Of a DNA stretch of 64,000 nucleotides, positions 24,984 to 37,100 are shown piece after piece. The notes under the pieces were generated by a model. It ran no database searches. It worked only from the letters and a program-made list of their open reading frames with translations, and was not told where the DNA came from. A program made the translations under genes and the position numbers. Numbering within the stretch: position 1 is the first letter of the stretch; each line of letters begins with the position of its first letter. Source of the stretch: Tretioscincus oriximinensis (Eukaryota > Chordata > Lepidosauria > Squamata > Gymnophthalmidae); NCBI GenBank assembly GCA_022410635.1, contig JAJVDF010001219.1:62001-126000 (forward strand). The letters run 5' to 3'.

Positions 24984-25132
24984 CTATACACCACCACAAT
25001 CGCAACAAAGGATCACATTTTGCTGGGTGAGGAACCCCTTTCCAACCAGGGAGCTGGAACATTTCACGCACTTAAAGCAGTCGCTGTGCCACTGGCGATC
25101 TTCAAATGAAACAAATTTGACTCCACTGAGAG
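24984..25132 (-). CDS. FHL5: FHL5 coding exon 5 (end of LIM4, stop)
   Basis: 149 nt from acceptor GTTATAG to TAG at 24986-24984. It translates as (A)LSGVKFVSFEDRQWHSDC through KGFLTQQN to a final LCCDCGGV. Ligands H246, C249, C252, C255, C273 and C276 are present, so LIM4 is complete. KGFLTQ is the FHL5-type sequence at this point. Only three residues follow the last zinc cysteine. Confidence 0.94.
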
Positions 25133-28100
25133 CTATAACAAGAGAGGGAAAAACAATAGGTGAAAAATAGGATTGTCAACAGCTTTTCAAAGTTCATATA
25201 AGCAGGAGAGTGTGCTCTTAATTAACCCTGTAAGTTGCTCTGGAAAAGAGCGGGGCATAAAAGCTCAATTCTCCTTCTTTCTTCTTTCTCCTTTCTCCTT
25301 CATGGTAAATGCTTCTTTGTTCTTTTTCTTTTTCTTCTCCTCTTATTAGCTGCAGTCTCTGTTTTCTTTGGAAACCATCATGAATGTTAGAATTGAATCA
25401 AACTGCCAAAGACAAAACCACCGGACAGTCTAATACATATTCTTTTCCCCTGACTCATATGATTTAATAATAATTGATGTGTCTCAAATGCACATATACT
25501 CAATGTAATTAAATACAGAAGGTAAGGATTCCCAGAAACAAATAATCAATAGATTCAGGGGTCCATCCAATTGAGGGTTTTTTTTTCACACTTTCCTTAT
25601 GCCACTACATGGTTGAGTNCCACTCACATTATAGAGCACATATGTAGGAAACATATGAAAAAGAGGAAGGAACATGTTGGGAGCAGATGGAAAAGCTAAT
25701 GCCTACAATTAAACTTGGTGGAACTTAATAAATTGTAGAAAGCAAAGGCTCCCCCACCAAGGACATTTTTTCCTTTGGTCATGAGAAAACAGTGGGAGGT
25801 TTAACTTGTATATTTCCATTTTGAGCCATATTACCAAGAGCATTTCCTTGCCTTATCTCTGTTCACTTTTGAGAGAAAAAGGCCATATTGCTCCTACCAC
25901 ATCTCTATAATTAAGATAGCTAGCAGTGCATGAGCTAAGAATAAATGATTTCCTTGCTCCTACACTCAAGATGCTGGCTGCTTCAGATTCCTCCCACACC
26001 TTTTTTGGAGTGTGTGCATCTGACAAATGCAGCTTTTGTGAAAAGGAAACAAGTTCTGTTTCTTCATGAAATCTCTTTATATATTTCTGTTCTTTCTGAT
26101 AAATTCACAGATTAATTTCATCAAGGGTGCAGCCACATGACGATTCCCATTCTTTTCCCTCTTATAAGGTTCCACCTATCTTGCTCCTATCTTCTCTATT
26201 TAGGCCATGTGAATTAATGGATGCTTTGCTAGAATTCGCCATGCATCTGGAGAAGAACTGCAATAAGAAAGTCCAGCAAAGGAGCTAGCAGCACTTTGAG
26301 ACTAGAGAAAAGTGGGTGGCATAAACTTTCATAGACTTCAGATGCATTTGAAGAAGTAGGCATCTCTACGAAAGCTTATGCCACCCACTTTTCTCAAGTT
26401 AGTCTCAAAGTGCTGCTAGCTCCTTTGCTGGACTTTCTACTAGACTGATACGGCTATTTCTCTGAAATTGCAATAAGAAAGGAATCTCCTATTGCAGATG
26501 TTTTCTGTCTGCATCACGAAAGCCCAGTGTCCTCCTGATGGGTGTCCACCCTCGTGAGAGAAGACAAGAGCAGAAGACTGCAGGATCGTAGATGGGCAGG
26601 CGCATGCACTACATTTCTGTGTTTTTCTTTTTGTCTCACACCAGCTTGGTTCAACTCCAAAGATTGATATGTCTCTTATTTTTCCCAGTGAAATCAGCAG
26701 TCACTTGCAGGCTGCAGATTTCACTTGCTTTTCCCCTCCGTGTACACGGGACCCAACTGCAAACTGAACAATTTCTGAATATTCAAAACATATTTACACA
26801 TCAGTTCTTTAGCATTTGTTCCACTTCACTTCTTGGGCAATTAAAATGTAAGCTGTGCTAAAAAATGGATCCAACACACACCTGTAATGGGGTTGGTACA
26901 GGCAGCACACCTTTTGGCATAGAGTCTACTGAAGCATTCAAGGCAGTAAGGGTGTTCATCATTAGAAATAATACGTTGTCCTGCAAGCTGTATCTTACAT
27001 CCACTGCATAAAAAACATTCTTTGTGCCATGGTTGGTCATGATAGGTTACACATCCAGTAGTTATTACCTAATGGAGGAGAAAAATCAAACTGAATTTGG
27101 AGCACTTTATTTATCTAGCATCAAATTAAGGTCAAATCCCATCTTCAGATCTAAAAACAGAATGAAAATTAACTTTGTTGATGTTTGAAATAATTTTATA
27201 GAATGACTTCTTTTAAAGTAGGAAATGGATAGGTTATTAGGAGAAATGGGAAAAAGTGGTATTTTAAATATATTTTGGGAATGTTCTATATTTATTGTTT
27301 TATTGTTGCAACTCACTCTGGGACTTTAAAAATATTTTCAAAGTATTCAGTGCTGCAACTGCTTCTTGATAAAGTAAACCAACTCCAACTTTAAGTGTTT
27401 TGACACGTTCCCTGTGAATTTTGTATTTCTGGAATTATTTATAGGTCAGCACCAAAATATCTCCTGTCAGCGTGGTAAGTATGATGACTCAACAATCCAA
27501 ATTTAGAAAACAGAGAAAATAGCACTAAGTTAACAAGAAAAATATTGCTGTTCAGTGTGTTTAAATGTATGATGGAATTCCTCTTATCATTGGGCANAAT
27601 AATATGAACAATCTGCTTACTATGTGGCAGTGGTGGCAGCAAGAAGGAATTATTTCTCTGCTAAAGTTGCATCCTCAAGTAGCCATCCAGCAGAGCTCTT
27701 TCGAGTAATGAATGGCCTGATAAGATCTAGCCCAAGAGAGCAAGGGCAAAGGGCACCTAATATCTGCTGTGACAAATTTGCAAGGTACTTTGAGAACAAA
27801 GTTGCTAAGATTTGTGGGGGAAGCCACATTTGCGAATACCCCAGGGGAAGTATCCAGAAAACCATCTGGTCCAATTTTCTTGGATCAGTTTCAATTCTTG
27901 CAGCCTGATGATGTGGGCAAGCTGCTTTTGGGNGTTCCATCAAATTCATGCCCTCTAGATCATTGCTCTTCCCTGCTGAAAAAAGCCAGCCAGCAGGATA
28001 TGACTGGGTGGGTCCTGGGAGTACTGAATGCTTCTTGCAGGATGTGGTGGTCCTGCCAGTTCTTAAAGAGGCAGTGGTATGCCCGCTCCTCAAGAAGCCT

Positions 28101-31100
28101 TCCCATGCCCCAGAACAGTTAAACAACTGCTACCTGGTGGTCAATTTATTCTTCATGGGTAAAGTGAACTGGAGAGGGCCATGGTTGTTCAACTGCAGGC
28201 ATGCTTGGAAGAAATTGACTCATATCAATCTGTCTTTAGGTCTGGTCATGGTATGAAAACCATATTGTCCTAGTTGATGACCTTCTCTGGGAGAGGGATG
28301 GGGTAATTCAATCCTGGACCTCTTGGCCTTTGATACCATTGACCAGGGTATCCTTCTGGATAGGCTAAGGGGTTTAGGAATTTGTGACATGGTATCATGA
28401 TGGTTTTGCTCTTATCTCCAAGGCCATTCCAGAGAGTAGTGGTGGGAGAGTCTTGCTGTACAATTTGGAAGCTCACTTGTGGAGTTCTTCAATTGCTTGA
28501 CAATTTGGAAGCTCACTTATGGAGCTCCTTTCTCCCATGCTGTTTAATAGCTAGATGAAGCCACTGGGAGAGGTCATCAGGATATTTGGAGAAAAGTGCC
28601 ATTAATATGGAAATGACATTCATCTGTTTCTTCTGAATCAGGAGAGAAGCTTGACAGATGTCTGGAAGCAGTGATGGGCTGGATTGGGGGCAATAAATTG
28701 AAGCTGAATTCAGACAAGACAGAGGTGGAGCATCCAGAGTTTACAAAGTGGGGATGCACCCTGTACTTGATGGGATTAAATTGCCCTATAATGGACACGT
28801 GCAAAATCTGGGTATTGGACTCTGTGCTGAAACTTGAAAATTGGGTGGACGTGGTGCTCAGGAGTGCATACTTCCAGTCTCATCTGGTTCGCTAGTCATG
28901 GCCACTTCTGAACAAGGTTGATCTAGCCACAGCAACCCACGCTCTGGTAACTTCCACCCTTGACTATTGTAATAGACTCTGTATGGGGCTGCCCTTAAAA
29001 ATGATTTGGAATCTGCAGTTAATCTCAGGACTGCTGACCAGACCCAGATTTAGGGGGAGGGCAACAGAGCAGCAGAATTGGGGGGAGCAGCACCCTTCCC
29101 CCAGAAAAAAAATTAGGGGGGATTTAAAAAAAAAAAATTTCAAAACAAATTCACAGCAGCACCTCAAGGAGGCTTTGGCAACCAGTGCCAGTTTTTGCGC
29201 AACGCTCCTTGCACAAAAAATAAATATTTTTTTAAAAAATAACTAAAAAATTAGTTTTATTTAATTCACAGCAACACCATTTGGAGGCTCTGGCAACCAG
29301 GGACAGCTTCTAAAGGCAAAAAGTAAAATTGCTTTAAAAAGAGATTTCCTGTTGGAAAACTTTCAGTGGGGGGAATGGCTTTCAGTAACATACAGAGAGA
29401 AATAATGACTGTCTCAATAGAGGCTTAAAGACTGTTAAACTATTGGGAAATGTAGTACTGCAAATCTAACTTTCAGTACAATACTATGCATTTTTAAATC
29501 TTTAAATTACTCATGTTTACTGAGATTAAGACACAGGTTTAGTTTCTGTCTAATAATACAATGTGTAAATATTATAAGGCTACCACCTACCCTAATATGT
29601 CTGGGGCTGTCCTGGACAATTGGGATGGGTCCCAGGAATTTGAGATAAATCCTGGATTCTTAGGAAAGCCCATGAATTAAAAAAATGAGCTTGGCATCCT
29701 TATTTTTAAAATTTTTGTCCTTCTGAGTTCTCTTTGATTTTATTTATTTATTTATACTTATGCCCCACCCTACACCCGAAGGTCTCAGTGCAACCCACAG
29801 TAAAACATCAATACAAAATTAACAAGTTAAAAACAGTACAAAAACAGTATTTAAAAGTGGGGACAAATGAGATTTCTTTAGCCAAATGCCAGGTGAAAGA
29901 GGTGCATCTTCAAAGACCTTCTAAAACAATACAACAATGATGACAGACATACCTTGGGGGGGAGTCCATTCCACTGAGAAGGTCTTACCCCGGGTCCCCC
30001 CTCCATTTGCTGTTGTAAGGGGTGGTACAACCAGGAGGGCCTTCTCTGCAGATCTTAAGTCATGGGTAGGTTAGATATTTTTGGACCAAGTTATTTAGAG
30101 TCTTATAGGTTAAAGTCAGCACCTTGAATTGGGTTCAGTAGTGGATAGGCAACCAGTGCCACTCTTTCAAGACTGGCATAATATATGTCTAGCCAGCTGT
30201 TCCAGCCTGCAGTCTTGCTGCTCATTCTGCACCAACTTCAGCTTCCGAACCGTTTTCAGGGGGAGCCCCATATAGAGTGCATTACAATACTCCAATCTGA
30301 ATGATTTAGGTGCTCATGTGTACGCTACAATGAAAGTGGTGAGCACAAAGCAGACATTTCTTGCTCACTCACCTGACTCTGCTGTGCTCCTGCACAATGC
30401 CTGGAGCTTCAGTGGGCATGGTAGCTACAGCTAAGTGGTGCCCATGTCCATTGCACTAATTCCTGTTCCCAGGGTTCCTGGCACAATGGTAGTGGGCCAG
30501 TGATTCTTGCTCTGCTGTAATCCCAGTCCCCCTGTGTTTCTGCTCATGGGACAATTGAAGCAAAAAAAGCAGTGGGCTGCATAAAACAGGTCCTGGCTAT
30601 GCTGCTGCCAAAACAATAAATAGGGAGCCCAGGTGGAAGGAAAGGAGGAAAGGGAGAGGACAGGGCCTGGGCAAGCATTAAAAATATATGAGCCTGTTTA
30701 GTGGGAGGCATAGGGGTGGGGAGTGATAACTCTGAAATATCAACTAAGCTTGTGTTCAGATAAAACAAAAAGGGCATCTCAATGCTGCCTCATAAAGAAC
30801 GTATGTGGTGCTTCATGCTCCCAAGGCTGTTCTAATCCAACATTTCTTCTACAGCCTGTTTGGAAGAGGGTGGAGAGGCAGACTTGTGTGTACATGAAGA
30901 ATCCTAAGGTGTCTCAGAGATGCTTCAAAGATCCCCAGAGACACTCTCCCCGAACACAACATAAGAAACAAAAGATAATGATGTTTAATAGAAATTTTAG
31001 GTTCATTTATCCCAAAGGTTCTTCATGACAGAACAAGTTGTTTGATACAGTGTGCTTTGACCATGCCCAACATCATGAATACGTTGTTTCAGAGAAATAG

Positions 31101-34100
31101 CCATGTTAGTCTAGTAGAAAGTCCAGCAAAGGAGCTAGTAGCACTTTGAGACTAACTTGAGAAAAGTGGGTGACATAAACCTTGGTAGACATGTCTACTT
31201 CTTCAGCATCTGAAGTAGTAGACGTGCCTACGAAAGCTTATGCCATCCACTTTTCTCAAGTTAGTCTCAAAGTGCTACTAGCTCCTTTAATGAATACTTT
31301 GGTCAGTGATAATTATCAGACTAAGGAGGTTTGAATAAAATATATGCAATATAAAACTTTTCAGCCCCAGAACTTTCTTTCGTCTTGACTTTTATTCCAT
31401 AATTTAATTTGTTTTCTTACCTTTTTGCAAAAGTAACAGTGCTGAGCAAAGCATGTTTCAAAACAAGGCACACAGTAATTGTCATCGTCCTTTGTAATCA
31501 AAGGTTTTGTTCCTAGTGGCTCACGACAATGTTGACACACAAAGCATGATTCATGCCAACAGTTTCCTNTGAACTCCATTTTACGGGAACCTAAGTAACC
31601 AATAGGAAACACAGTCAAAAGATGGAACTTGTTTCATAGGTATGTATCAAAAATAATAAAAAGAGATTATTATTGAAAATAGCTTTAGAATCTCATTTCA
31701 ACAGAGAACACAAGCCTGAAGTAAATTCTTCAATCAAGGTTTCCAATCTTTCCCCAAACCCAATAGTACATTATAACCATAACTGAATGACAGTCCAGTA
31801 TAACACATGCAAGGCACACCAGTTTAGGCTCCAGTTATATGCATGCTATTAAACATCGTCAGACTAAAGAACACAACTGAAAAATCAGAAAAACAGGATT
31901 TGGACAGGTTTTTCTGGTTTTAAGTCTTGGTTTAAATTTGTGTATGTGTGTTCAGACCTATTCTTCAGGAATGAGGATGTTTAAATAGCATGTAAAGTAT
32001 ATGAACACAGCCTTAGTCCAGTTCTTCAGGACTGAAGGTGTATTAAAAATATGTGTCGTCTGACTCCAGCTAAAGATTTTTTTTTATCAAAGTCTTCACA
32101 AGTAAAGCTTAGAAAGTCTTGGAATTTTGGTATATGCAGCTCAGCCTCAAATTATATGTAACTGGAAATATGTAAACAAATTGTCAGTTGGGAAGTGTAC
32201 AAGGATTTATGGAAGATTTAATGAATGAAATAATTGCAATAATTGTCAGTTGGGAAGTGCACAAGGATTTATGGAAGATTGTATTGAATGAAATCATCGT
32301 AATACAACAGAAGAACATTTCGGGAAATAGGACAAGAAATCAAGCATTAGAAATCAAAATTAGAAAGCGGTGAACTTGCGACACAAGAAAAAGAATTAAT
32401 GAAGATATTTGACAAAAGAAGACACAATATTATAACATAAAAATGAACTCTACTTGGATAAAGTGAATGGGAGAAAGGAAGAAAAGGGTTCAAAATATTG
32501 TAGAGAAACTTGTAATTATTTTTTTTAAAAAAATGTCATAGAATAAAGGAACCAATTCTGTTATGGATAATAGTAATAGGAAATAAAATTAGGACTAAGT
32601 GGATATTTTTTACAATGGAAAGATGTAACATGTAGTGACTTGAGACTGATACTTTTAAAGATATTCATAAATGATATGGATATACATTGATAAAAATTCT
32701 AACCACTTGTGTACACTAACTGGAACTGAACCAATTGTTGCGATGTATTTAAGGTGGGAATCCTTTCTTAATAGCCCTACTGGATTTCGGTAAAGGGATT
32801 CTATATCTCGATTTCACTTAAAGGGAACCCATTAAGTACTTTGTAACTGGGGTGCTGACCTTTCATGCTATTTCTTGAACAATTCCTTTAGTCATCTGAA
32901 GAAAATTCTGTGTGCTGTAGGATGACGGATGCTACCAAACATCAAAACTCTCTGCCCCAGATAGACTAACAAAGTATTTGTATGCTATGAGGAGTTGCAG
33001 CCTTTGAGGAATGGTATAGAACACAGTGGAAAGCATCGGTGGATGATGTTGATGAAATGTGTGGTATAAAAGACAGCAACTGATTGCGACAAGCAGATGT
33101 GTTGTACAGCTGTTTCATGACTGTGCAACATCTGTATGCTTACATTAAGAGACAGAGTTTTGTCTTAACCATACCTTTGTCTGTGAAACTGTACCTGTCA
33201 ATTACTCAAAATTTATTAAACATGCCATACAGTCTGTTTGTAAGTCTGCAGAAACACATTGTCATCTTACCAGGCATAATGGTTCTCTTGCAGTGAAAGC
33301 ACTTTGATGAGTATTCATTAGAATAACACTCTGTACACAACAGGAGCTCATCTTTGGCAGCGAAAGGCTTTTCTACCAAGGAGTGATTGCACTTGGCACA
33401 CTTAAAGCAGGCTTCATGCCAATGGCTGCCTTTATAAGCAAGGTCCTTTGGGACAACAAACAAATGTTAATTTTTTTNAAAAAAGTAAATGCTTCATTCA
33501 AAAAACAAAGTTGGATAGTAACAAGTGAGAAGAAACCATGATACACCAACAGCATGTTAAGTCATCCCCTCTTCAATATAGTTTTCACAGTATATCCTCT
33601 GCAAAGTGTGGTTCCCAGATGAAATGGACACCATGAAAGAAGAATTAAGAACATAAAAACATAAGAAGAGCCATGCTGAATTGGGCCACAGCCCATCTAG
33701 TCCAGCATTCTATCTCACACAGAGGCCTAGCAGATGAACAAAAGAAAGCAAAATATGCAGCTGTTCATGACTCCCTGCAAATGGTATTTCAGGAGTCTTG
33801 CCTGTTGCTCCATCCTGGAGGCAGCATCCAGACATCCATCCTAGTCCACATTTATACCCCTGGTGTCCATAAACCTGTCTAGTCCTGTCTTGAAGCTATA
33901 CAAGCTGTCCAAAGGGTTTGTCTTGGCTGGTGTGAGTTATACCATGCAGTGACATCCTAGAAGGTGAGGAGCACAGGAGCATTGTGTTGGCACAACATTT
34001 GTAGGAGTGCAAATGCTAGTGGNGCACACAAATGATTCAATTACTGTTGCAGTGGCCAAGTACTGCGCCGTGGTAACAAGGATTAAAAGAAATTTTTAAT

Positions 34101-37100
34101 TTTTAATTTGACAAAATATTTAAAAGCTATTAAACTTGATATTTATCTTTTTTATATTCAGTTGAATAGCACTGTAATGCTGGTCGATGACCGTAATAAA
34201 TCATCTATCTATTCATTCAAGAAAATAAAGTACTAATAATTAATAAAAACTAGCATGGCCTTCTCCTCACACAGAAAATCTTCCAAGGTTTGAACGTTCT
34301 ACACATAATGTGCCCACAGAAAAACTCAATGGGAATACAAGGGCAGCACCAGAAGGGATGGACAGTGGTCAGGGACTCATTGGTTAGCCAGCTGCCCCTT
34401 CTGTCACATGGCCAAGGTCATGAGGAGAGGAGATGCCATTACCTCCTTTCCTTATTCTGGGTGCTGCCAACCCATGTTATGCTTCTGATGCATCTGTAAA
34501 TTGTTGCCCAAGTATCCCAAGTTGCCCACTTGAACAGTGGAATCAATTTTCATGGGAGCTTGGATAGAAATCCTGTCTTATATGAAGTTCTCAATGCAGG
34601 GTGCAACAAAGATCCCATGATACCATTAAGACAGTGTCTAGCTTTTGCTAGTTAGCCTGTATCAGGCTACATGCAACGATGACTTAAAAATGATACAAAG
34701 CTATAATCCGGAATATAGCAATTGCATGTCTGTGCACACTAAACCTGTATATTCTGTGATCACTGCTCCAGCTTCTTAACATCATTTATTGATCTTGTCA
34801 CAGTGCAGTTGAGAATTAATTTTCTTTTACTCATAGGACTGCCATATTTTAGCAGCCCAAAACCGGGACGGGGGTTGGGTGGGGGTGCGTGCACGCTCGT
34901 GCACACACACGTACATGCGTGTGNGCACACACATGCGCACATACGGGCACTTGTAGAGAGACAGGCAGAACCTCTGAGGGTCCTGGAAGGAACCTCAGAG
35001 CGTGCCGTAGCTGCTCCAATGCTGGAGGTGGGGTTTTGCACCTGCTATCAGGCAAAGTGCGCCAACTCGCCTCCAGCGGAGGAAAAATGCCTGGGTTTGT
35101 GACAGGAGAACAGAGCTGTCTTCCTGTCACAAACCCAGGCGTTTTTGCTCTACTGGAGGCGAGTTGCCACGCTTTGCCTGACAGCAGGCGCGAAACCCCG
35201 CCTCCAGCATCGGAGCAGCTACGGCACACTCTGAGGTTCCTTCCAGGACCCTGGAAAGCGTTGCTGGGCTGCAGCCGTTAGCTCTGATGGCTCCTTTGTT
35301 TTAAAATCCTGCATTTTTATATTCCCTGATGCAGCATCAGGGAATGCAAAAATCCGGGATTTTATCTTAAAACCAGGAGGGGGACTATATTTTAGCCCCC
35401 CAAACCGGAATCGTCCCGCCTTCCCGGGACGTATGGCAACCCTTTTTACTCGCAACTACCAATAGAAACAACTGCTGTGTTCTCACTTGTTTTAACATCT
35501 CGCCTCTGATTTGTACACACGAATACTCTTGGAAGTACGGGGGTTCTTCACAACGAAGTCTGAATATCTGAGCAACAGTTTATTTTGCAATAAATGGCAT
35601 TTATTGCGGGTTGACTACTAAAAATGCTTAGCATGTGTGCCTGAGACTTCCTGATTGCAGTCCGAACAAGGTAGAAAATAGCTGTGTGCATGCAGCCTCA
35701 GAAGAGGGATTTTTGTAAAGGGGGATAAGAAGTAGGACTATTGAACTATTGAAATGAAGAAAAATGCAGAGTTAGAAATGGAGCTATACCATTCCAATCA
35801 GTTTGAATGTGGCTCTGTGTCCATCTGCCTAATTCTAGAAATTTGTTTCAAAACATTTTACAGAAAAAGAAAGGAGAAGAAGGAAATAGATGGTTTGGGA
35901 ACTCATATTTTTTGCATATACTTTGCTTATTTTGCCCGATTATCACTACTTACTATTTCAACATTCAATGGCTTATGAAATATCAAATTAAGCCACATGA
36001 AGTATAAGATAAGAAATAAAGGCTCCATTAGGCTGACCAGATGGCCCCTTTTGGGGGGGTTTGAAAACCCAGTTTTGGGGTGCCTCCCAGTTTTTTCTGA
36101 TGAATTTTTTTTCGAAACAATTTTTTTTCGGAAATTGTTTGTTTTTTTATTTTTTTTTCCCCAGAAAAAAGGGAGGCACCCCAAAAAACGATTTTCAACC
36201 CCCCCCCCCCCAAAAGGGGTCATCTAGGCTCATAAGAACATAAGAACCATCATACTGGATCAGGCCACAGCCCATCAAGTCCAGCACTCTGTGTCACACA
36301 GAGGCCCACCAGATGCTCCATGGAGCTGAAGCCATGGCTGAAGGGTGGTTGGTAATGTGTCCTTGGAGGAGATGTCCACATCACCACAGTTAAAAACAGC
36401 ACACTTTGGAGGTTTGAATCATATTCAAAGCAATAATCCAAGTATTTCTGCCAAGAATGGGAAATTGTGGCTTGCAGGAAACTTACTCATGGCCTTTCAC
36501 TAGAGCAGTGAGATCTTACTGACACAGGTAAATTTTGATATGAATTAAGAACAGAAAAATAATCTTATTGTCTTTTTTGGGTGTGTGTGTGTTTGAAAAC
36601 CCAGTTTTGGGGTTTTCAACCCCCCCAAAAAAGTGGTCATCTGGTCAGCCTAGTACATGTCCTGCTCTAATTCCCATAAACTTTAGGGGGAAAAAAAACA
36701 AAGCTAAATTAAAAGAAGTGAAGTTTGTTTATTTTTCACTGCTTCTGTCCTCATGAAAATAGCATTAGAACATATAATACACTGGACAATTAAGTTTTCC
36801 TTTAGAGAATAAAGCATTTTAATCTTAAACATGTCTTTTTTGGAGTATCTTGCTTGATAAGACATTTTTATTACAAGAGAATGATAAATGTCNCTTCAAA
36901 AATAAATATTTTCCTGAATCTTTTCTAATAAACAGTAGAAGAGCCTACAATATAAACTAAGGGAAGTCATTTTTTACTTCTAATTTGTCACTGGAATTTA
37001 TTTTAAAGTTTTACTTGCTCTTATCGGTTGCATTAAACACCGGAAAGAAAAAGAAAAGCAAGCGATATAATCTTTATTGAATAAATTGCTAATAAACTTC

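Noticed and set aside
27624..28256. Overlapping open frames of about 100 residues
   Set aside because: Fragments of a decayed LINE protein in several frames, not a host gene.
31361..31420. Extension of FHL5 exon 3 frame past the donor
   Set aside because: The GTAAGA donor and the in-phase next exon starting VITTG show that this is intron.
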